Positions 24,867 through 33,804 of a DNA stretch of 64,000 nt are shown here, piece by piece. How positions within the stretch are numbered: the first letter of the stretch is position 1; each line of letters opens with the position of its first letter. Under the pieces are notes generated by a model. The model was not told the origin of the DNA and ran no database searches. It saw only the letters and a list, made by a program, of their open reading frames with translations. The translations under genes and the position numbers were made by a program. The stretch is from Bin87 sp965261925. Its GTDB lineage: Bacteria; Chloroflexota; Dehalococcoidia; Lucifugimonadales; UBA3495. The stretch spans positions 4,431,565 through 4,495,564 of the forward strand of contig OZ253486.1 in the NCBI GenBank assembly GCA_965261925.1, read 5' to 3'.

Positions 24867-25183
24867 CCGGGCCGATATACGACGAAACTTATAACGTCGT
24901 AGCGACCGATATTTTTGACCAACAGTGGAACGATTTGGTCAAAAGCGGTGTCATTGACCAGATAGTCCGCCCGAGAGATTTCGTAGACCTCCGCAAACAA
25001 GTGCTGGGCAGTCGCCCATGGATTGGCGTGATGGTTCCCGGTAGGCCAACAAATCATCGATCCATCCGCTTTCCGAGTTATATCAGCGTCGAACGCCATC
25101 TCGAAATAAGGTACTCGATCGTTGAGGACGACCTCAAGGTATTTCTGGAAGAAATCCGAGAAGTCCCGGCGTTTGGCTTGTAA
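24863..25183 (+). CDS. Candidate toxin partner of the Panacea antitoxin
   Basis: 106 aa, no family recognised with confidence. The C-terminal part IRYSIVEDDLKVFLEEIREV and the central PFRDF-like helix plus beta pattern are slightly reminiscent of RelE/ParE folds, but no catalytic residues can be assigned. The role is inferred from the 4-base overlap with the Panacea gene and the fact that Panacea antitoxins pair with very different toxins. It could instead be a second regulatory subunit. Confidence 0.55.
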   Translation: MTGPIYDETYNVVATDIFDQQWNDLVKSGVIDQIVRPRDFVDLRKQVLGSRPWIGVMVPGRPTNHRSIRFPSYISVERHLEIRYSIVEDDLKVFLEEIREVPAFGL

Positions 25184-25436
25184 GTCTGCCCATAGTTGTG
25201 GTCGCCCTTTCGATAGAGCCGTTCTGTGAACATGCTCGGTGGTTGAAGCAACGTGCCTGCAGATTGTCGCCCAGCGCATCGCGGCTCTCGCCAGTGGGCC
25301 GCTACAGCTTAGGATACTTTTCATTTGACCTCCGCGTTTGACGCTTCCGGTGCTGCGTGATAGGCTTTGGACATTGTGGGAATGGGGGAACCCCGCTTGG
25401 AGTTCCCATTACGCGAGCTATTCAGGAGCGACGACG

Positions 25437-25817
25437 ATGAACGTTACCCCTCTGGCCATCGAAAAACTCAAGGAAGTGGTCACCGCTGAGGAAGAAACCG
25501 GTTCCGCCCTGCGGGTGGTTGCCATGCCGGCCGGTCAAGGCCTGCAGTACATGCTGACCATGGAGAAGGAGCACCAGCCTGACGACACCGTACTCCGCAT
25601 GGAAGGCATGGAGTTCCTCCTGGACTCGGACAGCGCGCCGTTCCTGGAAGAAGCCACCATTGACTACGTCGAAGAGTTCGGCGGTCGGGTCGGGTTCGTA
25701 ATCAACAACCCGATGTACGCCGGTGGCGGCGGATGTGGCAGCGGTGGTTGCGGCTGCGGCGGTGGGGGATGTGGCTGCGGAAGCGGCGGCGGTGGTTGCG
25801 GCTGCGGCGGACACTAG
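25437..25817 (+). CDS. IscA/HesB-like protein lacking the first Cys, with Gly/Cys-rich tail
   Basis: 126 aa from ATG 25437; upstream in-frame residues are not protein-like. The A-type carrier fold is visible: MNVTPLAIEKLKEVV, GSALRVVAMPAGQGLQYMLT, GMEFLLDSDSAPFLEEATID and FVINNPM. Ordinary IscA/ErpA proteins have Cys in GGCSGxxY and a terminal CGC. Here the first Cys site reads MPAGQGLQY (no Cys), and the end is expanded to about 30 residues of Gly with seven Cys, including three CGC units. It may carry metal differently, or act in storage or transfer rather than as a classical Fe-S carrier. Confidence 0.75.
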   Translation: MNVTPLAIEKLKEVVTAEEETGSALRVVAMPAGQGLQYMLTMEKEHQPDDTVLRMEGMEFLLDSDSAPFLEEATIDYVEEFGGRVGFVINNPMYAGGGGCGSGGCGCGGGGCGCGSGGGGCGCGGH

Positions 25818-25877
25818 GTCTTCGGGTTCTACGGCAGTCCCGGGTCGCGCCCGGGGCCGCCGTAACTCATGACAATC

Positions 25878-25909
25878 GCCCCGGCGCCACGGGCTGCCGG
25901 GGCTTTCTT
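25878..25909 (+). terminator. Rho-independent terminator after the IscA-like gene
   Basis: Perfect 8-bp stem GCCCCGGC (25878-25885) with GCCGGGGC (25896-25903), 10-base loop, followed by TTTCTT. It lies 60 bases after the IscA-like stop codon. Confidence 0.7.
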
Positions 25910-26010
25910 AATATGGGCCCGTCAAACGCCGATACAGGCAGCGCGGGCTGTTGATTAATCGAGCCCAACGTTGCCATCATTGGGATAACCACCCAACCAG
26001 GAGTCCGGTC

Positions 26011-26826
26011 ATGAAATTCTGGCCCACCGTTTCCAAGGAGCAATGCTTGAGCCGGCTGCGTCGGGACGTGTCGGCATGGAATGAGCTGCGGACCAGTGCG
26101 GACCTGACCGGCACATCCTTCGCCAACGCGCGGCTCCACGGCGCGAATTTGTCGTGGGCCGACCTGACCCACCTCGACTTCAGCGGCTCGGATTTGGGCG
26201 ACGCAGACCTGCGCGGCGCCGACCTTCAATTTTGTGATCTGACGGGAGCCAACCTGCAGAGCGCCGACCTGCGCGGCGCCAGCCTTCAGGGCGCTACGCT
26301 AGGGGAGGCCAACCTGTCCCACGCCCTACTGCAAGGCGCCAACCTCGCGCGGGCCGACCTGAGCCAGATCAACCTCCGGGGGGCCGACCTGGGCTACTCG
26401 GTGCTGCGCGGCACGTATTGCAGCCGTTCCGATTTTTCCGAGGCCGATTTGACCTGGGCCGACATGCACTCAGCCAACCTGTCGAACTCGACCTTTTACA
26501 AAACGGTGTTCACGGACGCGACCCTGGCCCAGGCCAACCTGGCCCACGCCAACTTCAACCTGGCGTTGCTGGAAAACACCGACCTCGAGGAGGCGTTCCT
26601 GCACGACACGATCTTTGCCGCGCTGGACCTGTGCGGCGCAAAGAACCTGGCAACCGTGCAGCACGAACCCTCTTCAATACTGAGCATCGGGACAGACACC
26701 CTGCTCAATACTCTCAGGAGCTCCGGCGGCGTCTATTCTCACGAGCTGGAGGTCTTTTTCTCCCGGGGCGGCGTGTCCATCGACATGCTGGCTTCAATTC
26801 GCCCCGTCAGCGCCCCGGCATCCTGA
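26011..26826 (+). CDS. Pentapeptide repeat protein
   Basis: 271 aa from ATG 26011 (AGGAG 9 bases upstream). Residues about 30-205 are an almost unbroken run of A(D/N)LXX pentapeptides (for example GADLQFCDLTGANLQSADLR), expected to fold as a right-handed quadrilateral beta helix. The C-terminal 60 residues (LSIGTDTLLNTLRSSGG onward) are a separate non-repeat tail. Some such proteins mimic DNA and protect gyrase; nothing here shows that role. Confidence 0.88.
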   Translation: MKFWPTVSKEQCLSRLRRDVSAWNELRTSADLTGTSFANARLHGANLSWADLTHLDFSGSDLGDADLRGADLQFCDLTGANLQSADLRGASLQGATLGEANLSHALLQGANLARADLSQINLRGADLGYSVLRGTYCSRSDFSEADLTWADMHSANLSNSTFYKTVFTDATLAQANLAHANFNLALLENTDLEEAFLHDTIFAALDLCGAKNLATVQHEPSSILSIGTDTLLNTLRSSGGVYSHELEVFFSRGGVSIDMLASIRPVSAPAS

Positions 26827-26917
26827 CACCGGACCGGCGTTGAACGACCCGACCAGGCAGACAAGACACGGCGCCGGCCTACCGACCGAGCACTTACCCA
26901 CAAGGAGCCTCGTCCCG

Positions 26918-28660
26918 ATGTCAGCTACACCCCACGGCATCCGTTATTCGGCCCACCGCCCCGTGGTCATGGGGCGCAACGGCATGGTCTGTGCCGGCCA
27001 TCCCCTGGCCGCGCAGGCGGGGACATCCGTTTTGCAGAAGGGCGGCAACGCGTTCGACGCCGCCATCGCCACCGCTGCGGTTCTCAACGTGGTCGAACCG
27101 CTGATGTCGGGAATCGGCGGCGACGGGTTCATCATGGCCTACCAGGCGGAAGACAATCGCCTGCGGGTATCCAACGGGACCGGGGCCGCGCCCTACGGAG
27201 CGACGCTGGAGAGGTATCGCGACGGCATACCCATGAAGGGCATCCTGAGCGTATCGGTGCCGGGGCTGCTCAATGCATGGCTGGACGTTCACTCCGAGTA
27301 CGGCACGCTGCCCCTGTCCGACGTGTTGGCTCCGGCAATCGGCCTGGCGGACGACGGATTCCCCGTTACCCACCACCTGGCGTCAGCCATCGCGGGCGAC
27401 GCGCTCCTGTGCGAGTTCCCCACCAGCCGCGCGATCTTCACGCGGGACGGATCCGGAGAACCGCTGCGCGCCGGCGACATTCTGCGGCAGGGCGACCTGG
27501 CCAGGACGCTGTCCGCCATTACCGAGCAGGGGCGAGATGTCTTCTACCGGGGCGAAATAGGCGAAGCCATCGTGCGCTTCAGCGACGAGCAGGGCGGACT
27601 GCTCACCATGGCCGATCTGAACGACTGCTCGGCGCGTTGGCAGGACCCGATTTCCACGGACTACGGCGATTACACGGTGTACGAAGCGCCGCCCAATTCC
27701 AGCGGACACATCCTGCTGCAGGAACTCAACGTCATCCGGCAACACGACATGGCAAGCCTGGGGTTCGGTTCGGCAGCGTCCATTCACCTGATGGTGGAAG
27801 CCAAGAAGATGGCTTTCGCCGACCGCGAAGCCTACGTGGCAGACCCCGATTACATCGACGTTCCAGTCGCCGGCATGCTGTCCGCCGAATACGCCCGGGA
27901 ACGCGCGGGCACCATCGACCTGGAGCGGGCGTCCGAGAACGTGAGCGCCGGCGATCCCTGGCAACACCAACCGGCGGGTCAGCGTCAGTCGCCGGCCGGC
28001 GTGGGGGCCCGGCGTCGCGGCCCGCGCTCCGAGCAGGAAGACACCACCTGCTTCGTGGTGGCAGACCGGGCGGGCAACGCGGTGTGCCAGTTGCAGAGCA
28101 TCCAGAGCGGCTGGGGTTCCTCGCTGGTGGCGGGCGATACCGGCATCCTGCTGAACAACCGCATGACCTACTGGCACTTGGACCAGGACCACGTGGACTG
28201 CCTGCAGCCGGGCAAGCGCGTGCGCCACACCATGAACCCGGTGATGGTGTTCCGACGGCCGGCGGCCGGCAACGGCAGTAACTCGTCGAGCCGCCGTTTG
28301 GCCTACGTGCTGGGCACCCCGGGCGCAGACTGCCAGGTGCAGAGCAACATGCAGGTCATCACGAACCTGGTTGACCACGGCATGACGGTACAGGAAGCGG
28401 TGGAGGCTCCCCGCTGGAAGCACGTGGGCGACGGCACCGAGTCCACGGTGCCCCATACCGCCTTGGACCGTCTCCTCATCGAAAACCGTTTCGACGGAGC
28501 GGCGTTGCGGCAGCTCCGGGCCATGGGCCATCCGGTGCATGAGCTGGACGCGTGGGACGGCGTCACCGGACGCGAAATGGCCCTGTACATCGACCCTGAC
28601 ACCGGAGCGCTCCACGGCGCGGCCGATCCCCGCTACGACGGGTACGCGGTCGGGTACTGA
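26918..28660 (+). CDS. Gamma-glutamyltransferase family protein
   Basis: 580 aa from ATG 26918 (AAGGAG upstream). Ntn-hydrolase precursor of the gamma-glutamyltranspeptidase family: GGNAFDAAIATAAVLNVVEP near the N-terminus, MSGIGGDGFIM, and the autocleavage Thr in EDTTCFVVADRAGNAVCQLQ (about residue 370-389), where Thr starts the small subunit. No signal peptide is seen. It would hydrolyse or transfer gamma-glutamyl groups or act as an acylase-like variant. Confidence 0.88.
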   Translation: MSATPHGIRYSAHRPVVMGRNGMVCAGHPLAAQAGTSVLQKGGNAFDAAIATAAVLNVVEPLMSGIGGDGFIMAYQAEDNRLRVSNGTGAAPYGATLERYRDGIPMKGILSVSVPGLLNAWLDVHSEYGTLPLSDVLAPAIGLADDGFPVTHHLASAIAGDALLCEFPTSRAIFTRDGSGEPLRAGDILRQGDLARTLSAITEQGRDVFYRGEIGEAIVRFSDEQGGLLTMADLNDCSARWQDPISTDYGDYTVYEAPPNSSGHILLQELNVIRQHDMASLGFGSAASIHLMVEAKKMAFADREAYVADPDYIDVPVAGMLSAEYARERAGTIDLERASENVSAGDPWQHQPAGQRQSPAGVGARRRGPRSEQEDTTCFVVADRAGNAVCQLQSIQSGWGSSLVAGDTGILLNNRMTYWHLDQDHVDCLQPGKRVRHTMNPVMVFRRPAAGNGSNSSSRRLAYVLGTPGADCQVQSNMQVITNLVDHGMTVQEAVEAPRWKHVGDGTESTVPHTALDRLLIENRFDGAALRQLRAMGHPVHELDAWDGVTGREMALYIDPDTGALHGAADPRYDGYAVGY

Positions 28661-28705
28661 GCGAGCCCTCCCGATTCCGCTCCGTACGTACCGAGGATAA
28701 TCAGC

Positions 28706-29194
28706 ATGCGAATGCCCGGACAGCGCCGCAGCCAGGAACCTGACGAGGTTGGGCAACGCGCCGGCCTGTTCGCCGAGTCCATACGGGACGGCGACATGGA
28801 CCTGGCTTGGTCGATGCTTTCCAAGGAGACCCGCGGCATGCGTCTGGGGGTCTGGGCCACCCGCCTCAATATCGACATGCAGGTGGCCTATCGCGCCGCC
28901 TACGACTCGGATCATCCCATGCGCGGATCGATGATGGATGACTTCCGCACCACCGTGCTTCGGTTGTGGCCGCTGGAAGACCTGACGGAGCTGGCCGCCG
29001 CTCCCACCCGGTACGTGGACAACGAGCACGCATTCGTGTTTCTACCCTTTGGCGTAACCGATGAAACCGTGGTGCAGCACAGCCGCCTGATGTCGGGCCT
29101 GATGATCCCGATGCTGCTCGAAGACTCCCACTGGCAGGTTGACCTCCCGGGCTGGCGGTTTCTGGACACTCCCGGCCCGGGCGGCAATGGCTAG
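28706..29194 (+). CDS. Hypothetical protein
   Basis: 162 aa, all-alpha N-terminus (ESIRDGDMDLAWSMLSKETR) then an alpha/beta part with AFVFLPFGVTDETVV and a final HWQVDLPGWRFLD. The layout recalls NTF2-like or stress-type small domains but no family is assigned. Its stop overlaps the HNH gene start by 8 bases. Confidence 0.55.
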   Translation: MRMPGQRRSQEPDEVGQRAGLFAESIRDGDMDLAWSMLSKETRGMRLGVWATRLNIDMQVAYRAAYDSDHPMRGSMMDDFRTTVLRLWPLEDLTELAAAPTRYVDNEHAFVFLPFGVTDETVVQHSRLMSGLMIPMLLEDSHWQVDLPGWRFLDTPGPGGNG

Positions 29195-29588
29195 GCGACC
29201 CTCCCGCACCCGTTCTCGCGGCGCACGAAAAGAGCAGGCCGCCGCATCCGACTCTTCCCAGGAATCCGGCGACGACCGCAGCCGGGCTGCACGCCCACAC
29301 GCCAGAGAAGACACGGGAAGCTGCGAACTGTGCGAAAGGACGGTCGAACGATTCACCGTCCATCATTTGATTCCCCGCGCCCGGGGCGGCAACCATGGTC
29401 CGACCGCCCTGCTTTGCCCTACCTGTCACCGGCAGGTCCACGCCATGTTTTCGGTCACCACGCTGGCCGAGGAGATGTACAGCGTGGCGTTGCTCAGATC
29501 GAACCCCAGATTCGCCGACTTCCTGCGCTGGATGCGGAAGCAACGTGGTGCCAGCTTCAGGGTCCGCAGGTCGCGGGAACGCGGGTGA
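29187..29588 (+). CDS. HNH endonuclease
   Basis: 133 aa from ATG 29187. Basic disordered N-terminus, then the HNH core: CELCERTVERFTVHHLIPRA (first CxxC and the HH of the first strand, about residues 46-65), RGGNHGPTALLCPTCHRQVH (Asn and the second CxxC plus final His). Two Cys pairs probably bind a structural zinc. Overlaps the preceding gene by 8 bases. Nuclease role (homing, restriction or repair) cannot be specified. Confidence 0.8.
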   Translation: MARRPSRTRSRGARKEQAAASDSSQESGDDRSRAARPHAREDTGSCELCERTVERFTVHHLIPRARGGNHGPTALLCPTCHRQVHAMFSVTTLAEEMYSVALLRSNPRFADFLRWMRKQRGASFRVRRSRERG

Positions 29589-29610
29589 AATCGACCCAAT
29601 CGCTCCGGGT

Positions 29611-29652
29611 TATGATTCGCCAAAGTGGACACGGGACGAGGACACGGGACAA
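29611..29652 (+). promoter_or_regulatory. Shared upstream element of the PaREP1-like pair with 13-bp tandem repeat
   Basis: GTTATGATTCGC lies at 29609-29620 before the first PaREP1-like gene and again at 30181-30192 before the second, suggesting a duplicated promoter with -10 box TATGAT. Here the leader also has a 13-bp tandem repeat GGACACGGGACGA (29627-29639 and 29640-29652, last two bases differing). Confidence 0.4.
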
Positions 29653-29656
29653 CGGT

Positions 29657-30169
29657 ATGGCGGAACCATCAAACCTCTCGTTACAACAAGTGGCCGACGC
29701 GATTCGTGCCGGCCTGAGAGAGGGACGTCAGCCGGTTGAACTATCGCCGACGGAAGCGGCCCAGAAGTCGGCGGTCTATCATGGCAACCTGGCCCACTAC
29801 CGCGACCACGTGCAAAAGAATCTGGATGAAGGCGATTTTGCCCAGGCTGCAGAAAAGTCATGGGGAGCGTACGCCCAGGCTATCAAGGCCGTCGCCGCCA
29901 ATCACGGTTTGCGCGTCACGCACCACGCGAGCATCATCGGGGCAGCGGACCGGATTGCACTGCTGGTACGATCGTCCGATACGGTCGCTGGGGATACCCT
30001 GAGGCATGGTTTGTCCACGGCTAGAAGCCTGCATCAGCACTTTTACGAGAATGACCTGTCCGACGCCACGCTGGCCATGACCTCCCATGAAGTGGTAACT
30101 GCAATCGACATGCTCCAGGAACTCTTCCCGCCGGAGCGGCCGACCTGTCTTCCTTCCGGGCCAACATAG
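29657..30169 (+). CDS. PaREP1/HEPN-like protein (copy 1)
   Basis: 170 aa from ATG 29657. The helical motif HYRDHVQKNLDEGDFAQAAE followed by KSWGAYAQAIKAVAANHGLR is the PaREP1/PaREP8-like pattern, a HEPN-superfamily relative common in archaea and some bacteria. A second helical half (FYENDLSDATL, VVTAIDMLQELFP) follows. About 55 percent identical by eye to the next gene. The last seven residues (CLPSGPT) are unlike the paralogue. Probable RNA-related or toxin-like function, unproven. Confidence 0.65.
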   Translation: MAEPSNLSLQQVADAIRAGLREGRQPVELSPTEAAQKSAVYHGNLAHYRDHVQKNLDEGDFAQAAEKSWGAYAQAIKAVAANHGLRVTHHASIIGAADRIALLVRSSDTVAGDTLRHGLSTARSLHQHFYENDLSDATLAMTSHEVVTAIDMLQELFPPERPTCLPSGPT

Positions 30170-30214
30170 CCGTCGCCCGTGTTATGATTCGCATCAAGGA
30201 ACACGGAACGACCA

Positions 30215-30703
30215 ATGGCAACCTCGTCAAATCTCTCCGCGCAGCAGGTAGTCGATGCGATTCGTGCCGGCTTGCCAAATCGGGCGGATGTTGTGTTGGC
30301 AGCCGCTGAATCTATCGAGTCCGGTGCAACCTATCGGGCTAGTCTGGCTCACTATCGGGAACACGCCCGCAAGAGTTTGGATGACGGTGACTATCGCCAA
30401 GTAGCGGAAAAATCTTGGGGAGCGTATTCTCAGACTGTGAAAGCGGTCGCTGCCGACCACAAACTGCGGGTCCGCAGCCATACGAGCATCCTGCGAGTCT
30501 CCGAGCAATTGGTGGCTCTGGTATCGGGCAACGATCCTGGTGTGGGTGCAGTTTTGGATAACGGGGCAAACTCAGCCCATAGCTTGCATATCCATTTCTA
30601 CGAAAATGACCTGCCCGATGAAACGGTAACCCGCCGCGCGGACGCCGTGTCCACTGCCATCGACCTCCTTCAGGAACTCTTCCCCGCGGAAGCATCTGCG
30701 TAA
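30215..30703 (+). CDS. PaREP1/HEPN-like protein (copy 2)
   Basis: 162 aa. Same architecture as its neighbour: SLAHYREHARKSLDDGDYRQ, AEKSWGAYSQTVKAVAADHK, FYENDLPDETV, AIDLLQELFPAE. The promoter-proximal sequence is also duplicated. Its TAA overlaps the ATG of the FAD oxidase (TAATG), so the second copy is coupled to that gene. Confidence 0.65.
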   Translation: MATSSNLSAQQVVDAIRAGLPNRADVVLAAAESIESGATYRASLAHYREHARKSLDDGDYRQVAEKSWGAYSQTVKAVAADHKLRVRSHTSILRVSEQLVALVSGNDPGVGAVLDNGANSAHSLHIHFYENDLPDETVTRRADAVSTAIDLLQELFPAEASA

Positions 30704-31905
30704 TGACCGGCGCAACCGAAACCGCCGACGTCGTCATCATCGGGGGAGGCGTCATGGGCTGCAGCGTCGCCTGCAACCTCGCGCTCACCGCCGCCGACCA
30801 TGGCCTGCGCCGCATCGTGCTCCTCGAGCGGGAAACCCTGGGCAGCGGCTCCACCGGGCGCAGCAGCGGCGCGGTTCGGATGCACTACTCCACCGCCGTC
30901 AACGCCGAACTGGCGTGGCGGAGCCTGCACATCTTCCGCAACTTCGCGGACATGGTCGGCGGCGAGTGCGGCTACACCCGCACCGGCTACCTGGTGTTCG
31001 CGGGAGCGGACGATCTGCCGTCCTTCCGGGCCAACATCGCGACACAGCAATCGGTGGGCGTGACGACCGACATCATCAGCGCCGCCGATACCGCGGAACT
31101 GGCTCCCGGGTTTGAGGTTGCTGACGCGGCGGCCATTGCCTACGAACCCTATTCCGGCCACGCCGACGCATCGGGCACCGCCTATGCCTACGCGACCCGC
31201 GCGCGGGCGGAGGGCGTAACCATCCGGCTGCAAACACCGGCGGCAGCCATCGAAACCAGCGAAGACGGCAGCCGGGTCGTCGCGGTTAGGACCGCCACGG
31301 GAGAGCGCATCGAGACCGGTATCGCCGTAGTCGTGACTGGCCCGTGGACAGCGCGTTTCCTCGCCCCCCATGGAATCGAGGTGCCCCTGGTCGCAACGCG
31401 CCATGAAGTCCTGCACTTCCGCCGGCAGCTGGACGTGCTTCCTTACCATCCCGGAGGCGCCGACATCGGCAATCGGATTTACTTCCGGCCCGAAGGTCAG
31501 GACCTCACGTTGGTTGGCAACGGCAACCACTCGGATGTCGTCGACGATCCAGAGGTATTCGCCCAACGCGCCAGCCCATCGTTTATCGAGGACGTGTGGC
31601 AGCGCTTGGCCCGACGGATCCCTGCCATCGCTGACGCGGAACTGGCTGCCGGTTACGCGGGGCTGTACACCAACACGCCCGACTCTCATCCCATCATAGA
31701 TCGTATCGACGGTGTTGACGGGCTCTACCTGTGTACCGGTTTCAGCGGCCACGGGTTCAAGCTGTCTCCGATGGTGGGAGTGCTGATGGCGGAGCTGGTT
31801 GGCAGTGGCGTGGCAACAACCATGGACATCTCCCCATTGAAGCTGTCCAGATTTGAGGACGGCAACCTGAATAGCGCCGGCTACGGCTTTGACGTCCTGG
31901 TTTAG
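30703..31905 (+). CDS. FAD-dependent oxidoreductase (DAO / sarcosine-oxidase-like)
   Basis: 400 aa. The dinucleotide-binding motif is DVVIIGGGVMGCSVACNLAL near residues 6-25, with LLERETLGSGSTGRSSGAVR (about 46-65) as in amine or D-amino-acid oxidases, and the C-terminal DSHPIIDRIDGVDGLYLCTG plus FSGHGFKLSPMVG. It oxidises an N-methyl or primary amine. One of the better-conserved proteins in the window. Confidence 0.9.
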   Translation: MTGATETADVVIIGGGVMGCSVACNLALTAADHGLRRIVLLERETLGSGSTGRSSGAVRMHYSTAVNAELAWRSLHIFRNFADMVGGECGYTRTGYLVFAGADDLPSFRANIATQQSVGVTTDIISAADTAELAPGFEVADAAAIAYEPYSGHADASGTAYAYATRARAEGVTIRLQTPAAAIETSEDGSRVVAVRTATGERIETGIAVVVTGPWTARFLAPHGIEVPLVATRHEVLHFRRQLDVLPYHPGGADIGNRIYFRPEGQDLTLVGNGNHSDVVDDPEVFAQRASPSFIEDVWQRLARRIPAIADAELAAGYAGLYTNTPDSHPIIDRIDGVDGLYLCTGFSGHGFKLSPMVGVLMAELVGSGVATTMDISPLKLSRFEDGNLNSAGYGFDVLV

Positions 31906-31913
31906 CCCCGGCC

Positions 31914-32867
31914 GTGACTAGCGCCGCTCCTACGTTGTCGGAGAGGGTCGCGCCGGCCGTCTCAGTCTCGGCTCTGACCAAGCGGTTCGGCCGGGTTATG
32001 GCGGTGGACGGCGTGAGCCTGGATATCCCCGCCGGGGGCGTGTTTGGACTACTGGGTCCCAACGGATCCGGCAAGACGACCCTGCTTTCCATGCTGTCGG
32101 GCTTCATACGACCTACCGACGGAACGGTCACCCTGTTAGGACGCGACGGACCCGCAGGGCAAGGACAGGCGTTGGACGGCGTCGGAGCACTCATTGAGCG
32201 GCCGATCTTCTGGCCCTATCTATCCTGCCGGGACAACCTGAAGTGCCTGCAAGGTATGTACGGCTCGGACGGGGGCGACGCGGAAATCGCCGACCTGCTG
32301 GATGCCGTCAACCTGGCGGGCGAAGCGTCCCGCCGCAAGTTTCGCGCCTGTTCCACCGGCATGAAACAGCGCCTGGGCATCGCCGCCGCTTTGCTGGGCG
32401 GTCCGTCACTCCTGATCCTGGACGAGCCGACCAACGGGCTCGACCCGGTTGGGATCGTTGAAGTGCGCGATCTCGTCCGCGAGCTGGCCGCCAACGGCCG
32501 CCGCACCGTGATTCTGGCAAGCCATTTGCTCAATGAGGTAGAACAGGTCTGTGATCAGGTGGCGATCCTGCGGCGTGGCAAGCTGCTGTATTGCGGCGCC
32601 GTGGCCGGCATGGGCGCCCCCGCGTCGGCGCTGGTACGCACCACCGACGACGACCGCGCGGCCAACGTGCTGAGGGATGGCGGCTGGGAAATCACGAGCC
32701 GACCCGAAGAGGGCCTGGAGGTGGCGGCCGCACCGGGGCGTGAGTGGGAAATCAGCCGCGACCTTGCCAATGCCGGGGTGTACGTCTCCCAACTGCGCCC
32801 GGCGTCCGGCTCCCTGGAGGCCGGATTTATGGAAGTTACCGGCGAGGCGGAACAAGAACCCGCATGA
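31914..32867 (+). CDS. ABC transporter ATP-binding protein
   Basis: 317 aa from GTG 31914. Walker A LLGPNGSGKTT (about residue 46), signature STGMKQRLGIAAALLG (about 145), Walker B SLLILDEPTNGLDP (about 163), switch ASHLL (about 202). CcmA/DrrA-like exporter ATPase with a C-terminal extension of about 80 residues. Pairs with the permease that starts in its last codon. Confidence 0.9.
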   Translation: MTSAAPTLSERVAPAVSVSALTKRFGRVMAVDGVSLDIPAGGVFGLLGPNGSGKTTLLSMLSGFIRPTDGTVTLLGRDGPAGQGQALDGVGALIERPIFWPYLSCRDNLKCLQGMYGSDGGDAEIADLLDAVNLAGEASRRKFRACSTGMKQRLGIAAALLGGPSLLILDEPTNGLDPVGIVEVRDLVRELAANGRRTVILASHLLNEVEQVCDQVAILRRGKLLYCGAVAGMGAPASALVRTTDDDRAANVLRDGGWEITSRPEEGLEVAAAPGREWEISRDLANAGVYVSQLRPASGSLEAGFMEVTGEAEQEPA

Positions 32868-33688
32868 CCTCCGTCGCGGTTCTGGCCAACACAATCCGGT
32901 GGGAATGGTTTCGCCTGCGCCGGCGGACCGAATTCTGGGTCATCATGGGCCTGCTGGCGTTCGCGGTTGTGGGAACACTGGCGGTGTCCGTCGGAGTGCT
33001 GAGGCTGATCCAGTCGGGCGTTGCGATACCGGCATACGAATTTCCTTTGGTGGTGTTCGAGTTGTTGTCGAGGCTCGGGCCGTTCCTGGGGGTCGTCCTA
33101 GCCGGCATGGTCTTCGGCAGCGACCACGGATGGGGAACCTTCCGTCCGCTGTTCGCCCGGGGACAGCCCCGCTGGCAGGTGGTGACGGCGAAGCTGATTC
33201 TGGCGGCGGCAATCATGGCGGCGGCATGGATCACCGCATGGGTTCTGGCCGCATTGGTGGGCCTGGTCGCGGCGGACCCGCCGACGAACGCGGTGGAGGT
33301 CATGCCCCGGGACGCCGACGGCTGGGCCGAAAGTACCGGCCAATTCGCCTCGGCGTGGCCGGTCGCAATCGCTTACCTGCTCCTGGGTTCGCTGCTGTGC
33401 GCCGTGGGCCGTTCCACCGCCTTCGGATTGGGTGTCGGCATCGCCGTTCTGATTGTTGAGTCGATCGCGTATCCCGCGGCAGGGGCGATTTCCCAACTGG
33501 CGCTGGACGTGAACCTGAACGACTACACCCGCTGGACGCTGTGGGGCGTCACCCGTGGCCTAATGGGCCGCGACGACGGCCTCGGCCCATGGGTCTTCCT
33601 GCCGGCGGTGTTGGCCTACGCGACCGCCTTCACGGCGCTGGCGATGCTGATAACGCAACGGCGCGACGTGAGCAGCGGGAACGGCTAG
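32864..33688 (+). CDS. ABC transporter permease (ABC-2 type)
   Basis: 274 aa from ATG 32864, overlapping the ATPase stop by 4 bases. Six hydrophobic segments, including WVIMGLLAFAVVGTLAVSVG, LILAAAIMAAAWITAWVLAA, VAIAYLLLGSLLCAVGRSTA and LPAVLAYATAFTALAMLI. With the ATPase it forms a two-protein exporter of unknown substrate. Confidence 0.85.
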   Translation: MTSVAVLANTIRWEWFRLRRRTEFWVIMGLLAFAVVGTLAVSVGVLRLIQSGVAIPAYEFPLVVFELLSRLGPFLGVVLAGMVFGSDHGWGTFRPLFARGQPRWQVVTAKLILAAAIMAAAWITAWVLAALVGLVAADPPTNAVEVMPRDADGWAESTGQFASAWPVAIAYLLLGSLLCAVGRSTAFGLGVGIAVLIVESIAYPAAGAISQLALDVNLNDYTRWTLWGVTRGLMGRDDGLGPWVFLPAVLAYATAFTALAMLITQRRDVSSGNG

Positions 33689-33804
33689 GTGGGGTAGTCC
33701 ATCTCCAGGCCAAGTCATCCGGCACGGCCGGAGCAATCTCACCGGCGGCATCGTCTATAATGCCTTCATCTTTGCAGACTGCTCGAACCTCAGGCGGGTG
33801 ACCG

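Noticed and set aside
27383..29029. 548-codon open frame antisense to the gamma-glutamyltransferase gene
   Set aside because: Same reason; composition is His/Gly/Val-rich as expected from antisense reading.
33756..33761. TATAAT before the GTG gene as a full promoter
   Set aside because: No acceptable -35 box at 16-18 bases; kept only as a remark.
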